Below, one piece after another: positions 63,689 to 64,000 of a stretch of 64,000 nt of DNA. The DNA is from Saccharibacillus soli (lineage in GTDB: Bacteria > Bacillota > Bacilli > Paenibacillales > Paenibacillaceae): positions 62,001-126,000 of the forward strand of contig NIOB01000003.1 of assembly GCA_002189105.1 (NCBI GenBank). Reading direction: 5' to 3'. How positions within the stretch are numbered: position 1 is the first letter of the stretch; every line of letters begins with the position of its first letter. Position numbers and translations under genes: made by a program. Below the pieces are notes generated by a model. That model had not been told where the DNA came from and did not search any database. It saw nothing but the letters and a program-made list of their open reading frames with translations.

Positions 63689-64000
63689 ATGTCCCTGACC
63701 CTGGAAGAAAGACTGCTGCTCATGCAGCGAGAAGAACAAGAACTGCGTTTTGAGACCTTCAATTCGGATACGGCGCTTCAGTTGGGCTGCGCCTTGATCG
63801 AAGAAGCCCGGCAGATCGGCAAGAGCGTGACGGTCGATATTACCCGCCAGGGGCATCGGTTGTTCCTGCACGCGATGGAAGGCACTTCTCCGGAAAATGA
63901 AGATTGGATTCGGCGCAAAAACAATACGGTCGGCCGATTTGTGCAAAGTTCCTGGCGAACGGCGCTTCAGCTGCGTGCCGCTGGCAAGACGCTTGCTGAA
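63689..64000 (+). CDS. UPF0303/heme-degrading-domain protein, 3' end missing
   Basis: The first 104 residues of a protein of the UPF0303 (DUF336, HbpS-like) family. The stretch ALQLGCALIEEARQIGKSVT and VDITRQGHRLFLHAMEG, then WIRRKNNTV, fit the family. Members bind or break down heme or act on related substrates; the role is not settled. GAGGAGG lies about ten bases before ATG 63689. It runs off the right edge. Confidence 0.85.
   Translation, partial: MSLTLEERLLLMQREEQELRFETFNSDTALQLGCALIEEARQIGKSVTVDITRQGHRLFLHAMEGTSPENEDWIRRKNNTVGRFVQSSWRTALQLRAAGKTLAE

Overview
The window is chromosomal DNA from a GC-rich, endospore-former-type Firmicute. I infer the family Paenibacillaceae (Paenibacillus or Saccharibacillus type). 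The reasons are strong AGGAGG-type ribosome sites, ATG/GTG/TTG starts, many intrinsic terminators, purine riboswitches, a GlnR/TnrA-like box, YitT, azlCD, mntH, xpt-pbuX and the general style of the proteins. The genus is inference only. I saw no rRNA, tRNA, CRISPR array, insertion sequence or intact prophage.

Layout. 0-11.5 kb: an MFS drug exporter cut by the window edge, methionine sulfoxide reductase, a GT2 glycosyltransferase with two operator-like palindromes, a PAP2 phosphatase, mntH, and azlCD divergent from a MocR-type regulator across a perfect 12-bp inverted repeat. An XRE regulator with seven LAPF repeats ends this part. 11.8-16.1 kb: envelope genes (OatA-like acyltransferase, an M15 endopeptidase, a TraB/GumN protein on a surface stalk). 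16.2-19.8 kb: purine and nitrogen salvage, with adenine deaminase behind an adenine riboswitch and a secreted asparaginase behind a consensus promoter and a GlnR/TnrA-like box. 19.9-24.1 kb: YitT, GNAT, two paralogous small acidic proteins and two oxidoreductases. 24.4-28.9 kb: a five-gene ABC locus with its own GntR regulator. 29-37.8 kb: an UgtP-like glycolipid glycosyltransferase, a GH13 glucosidase, and xpt-pbuX behind a guanine riboswitch, divergent from mscL.

38-49 kb: zinc-ribbon protein, small alarmone synthetase, VanY-like carboxypeptidase, SNF2 helicase with a companion gene, an AraC/GyrI regulator and two SUKH-type proteins. 49.4-58.6 kb: GH31 alpha-glucosidase with a LacI-type operator, a long TspO-like protein, RidA, an orphan histidine kinase, a nitrilase-GNAT-GNAT operon and CsbD. 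58.8-63.6 kb: the most coherent system, a flavin-based extracellular electron transfer set. It has a lipoprotein with two FMN-binding domains (PplA type), an NADH dehydrogenase II with a membrane-spanning C-terminal part (Ndh2 type) and a two-gene long-chain polyprenyl diphosphate synthase unit for a quinone tail. The lipoprotein promoter carries an Fnr/Crp-type palindrome exactly where a class II activator would bind. The known Listeria partners eetA, eetB, fmnA, fmnB and dmkA are not in the window.

The best leads are the Fnr-type promoter on the electron transfer genes, the two opposed purine riboswitches, the LAPF-repeat regulator, the nested folded element at 53.05-53.20 kb, and several palindromic operators whose regulators are not encoded nearby.
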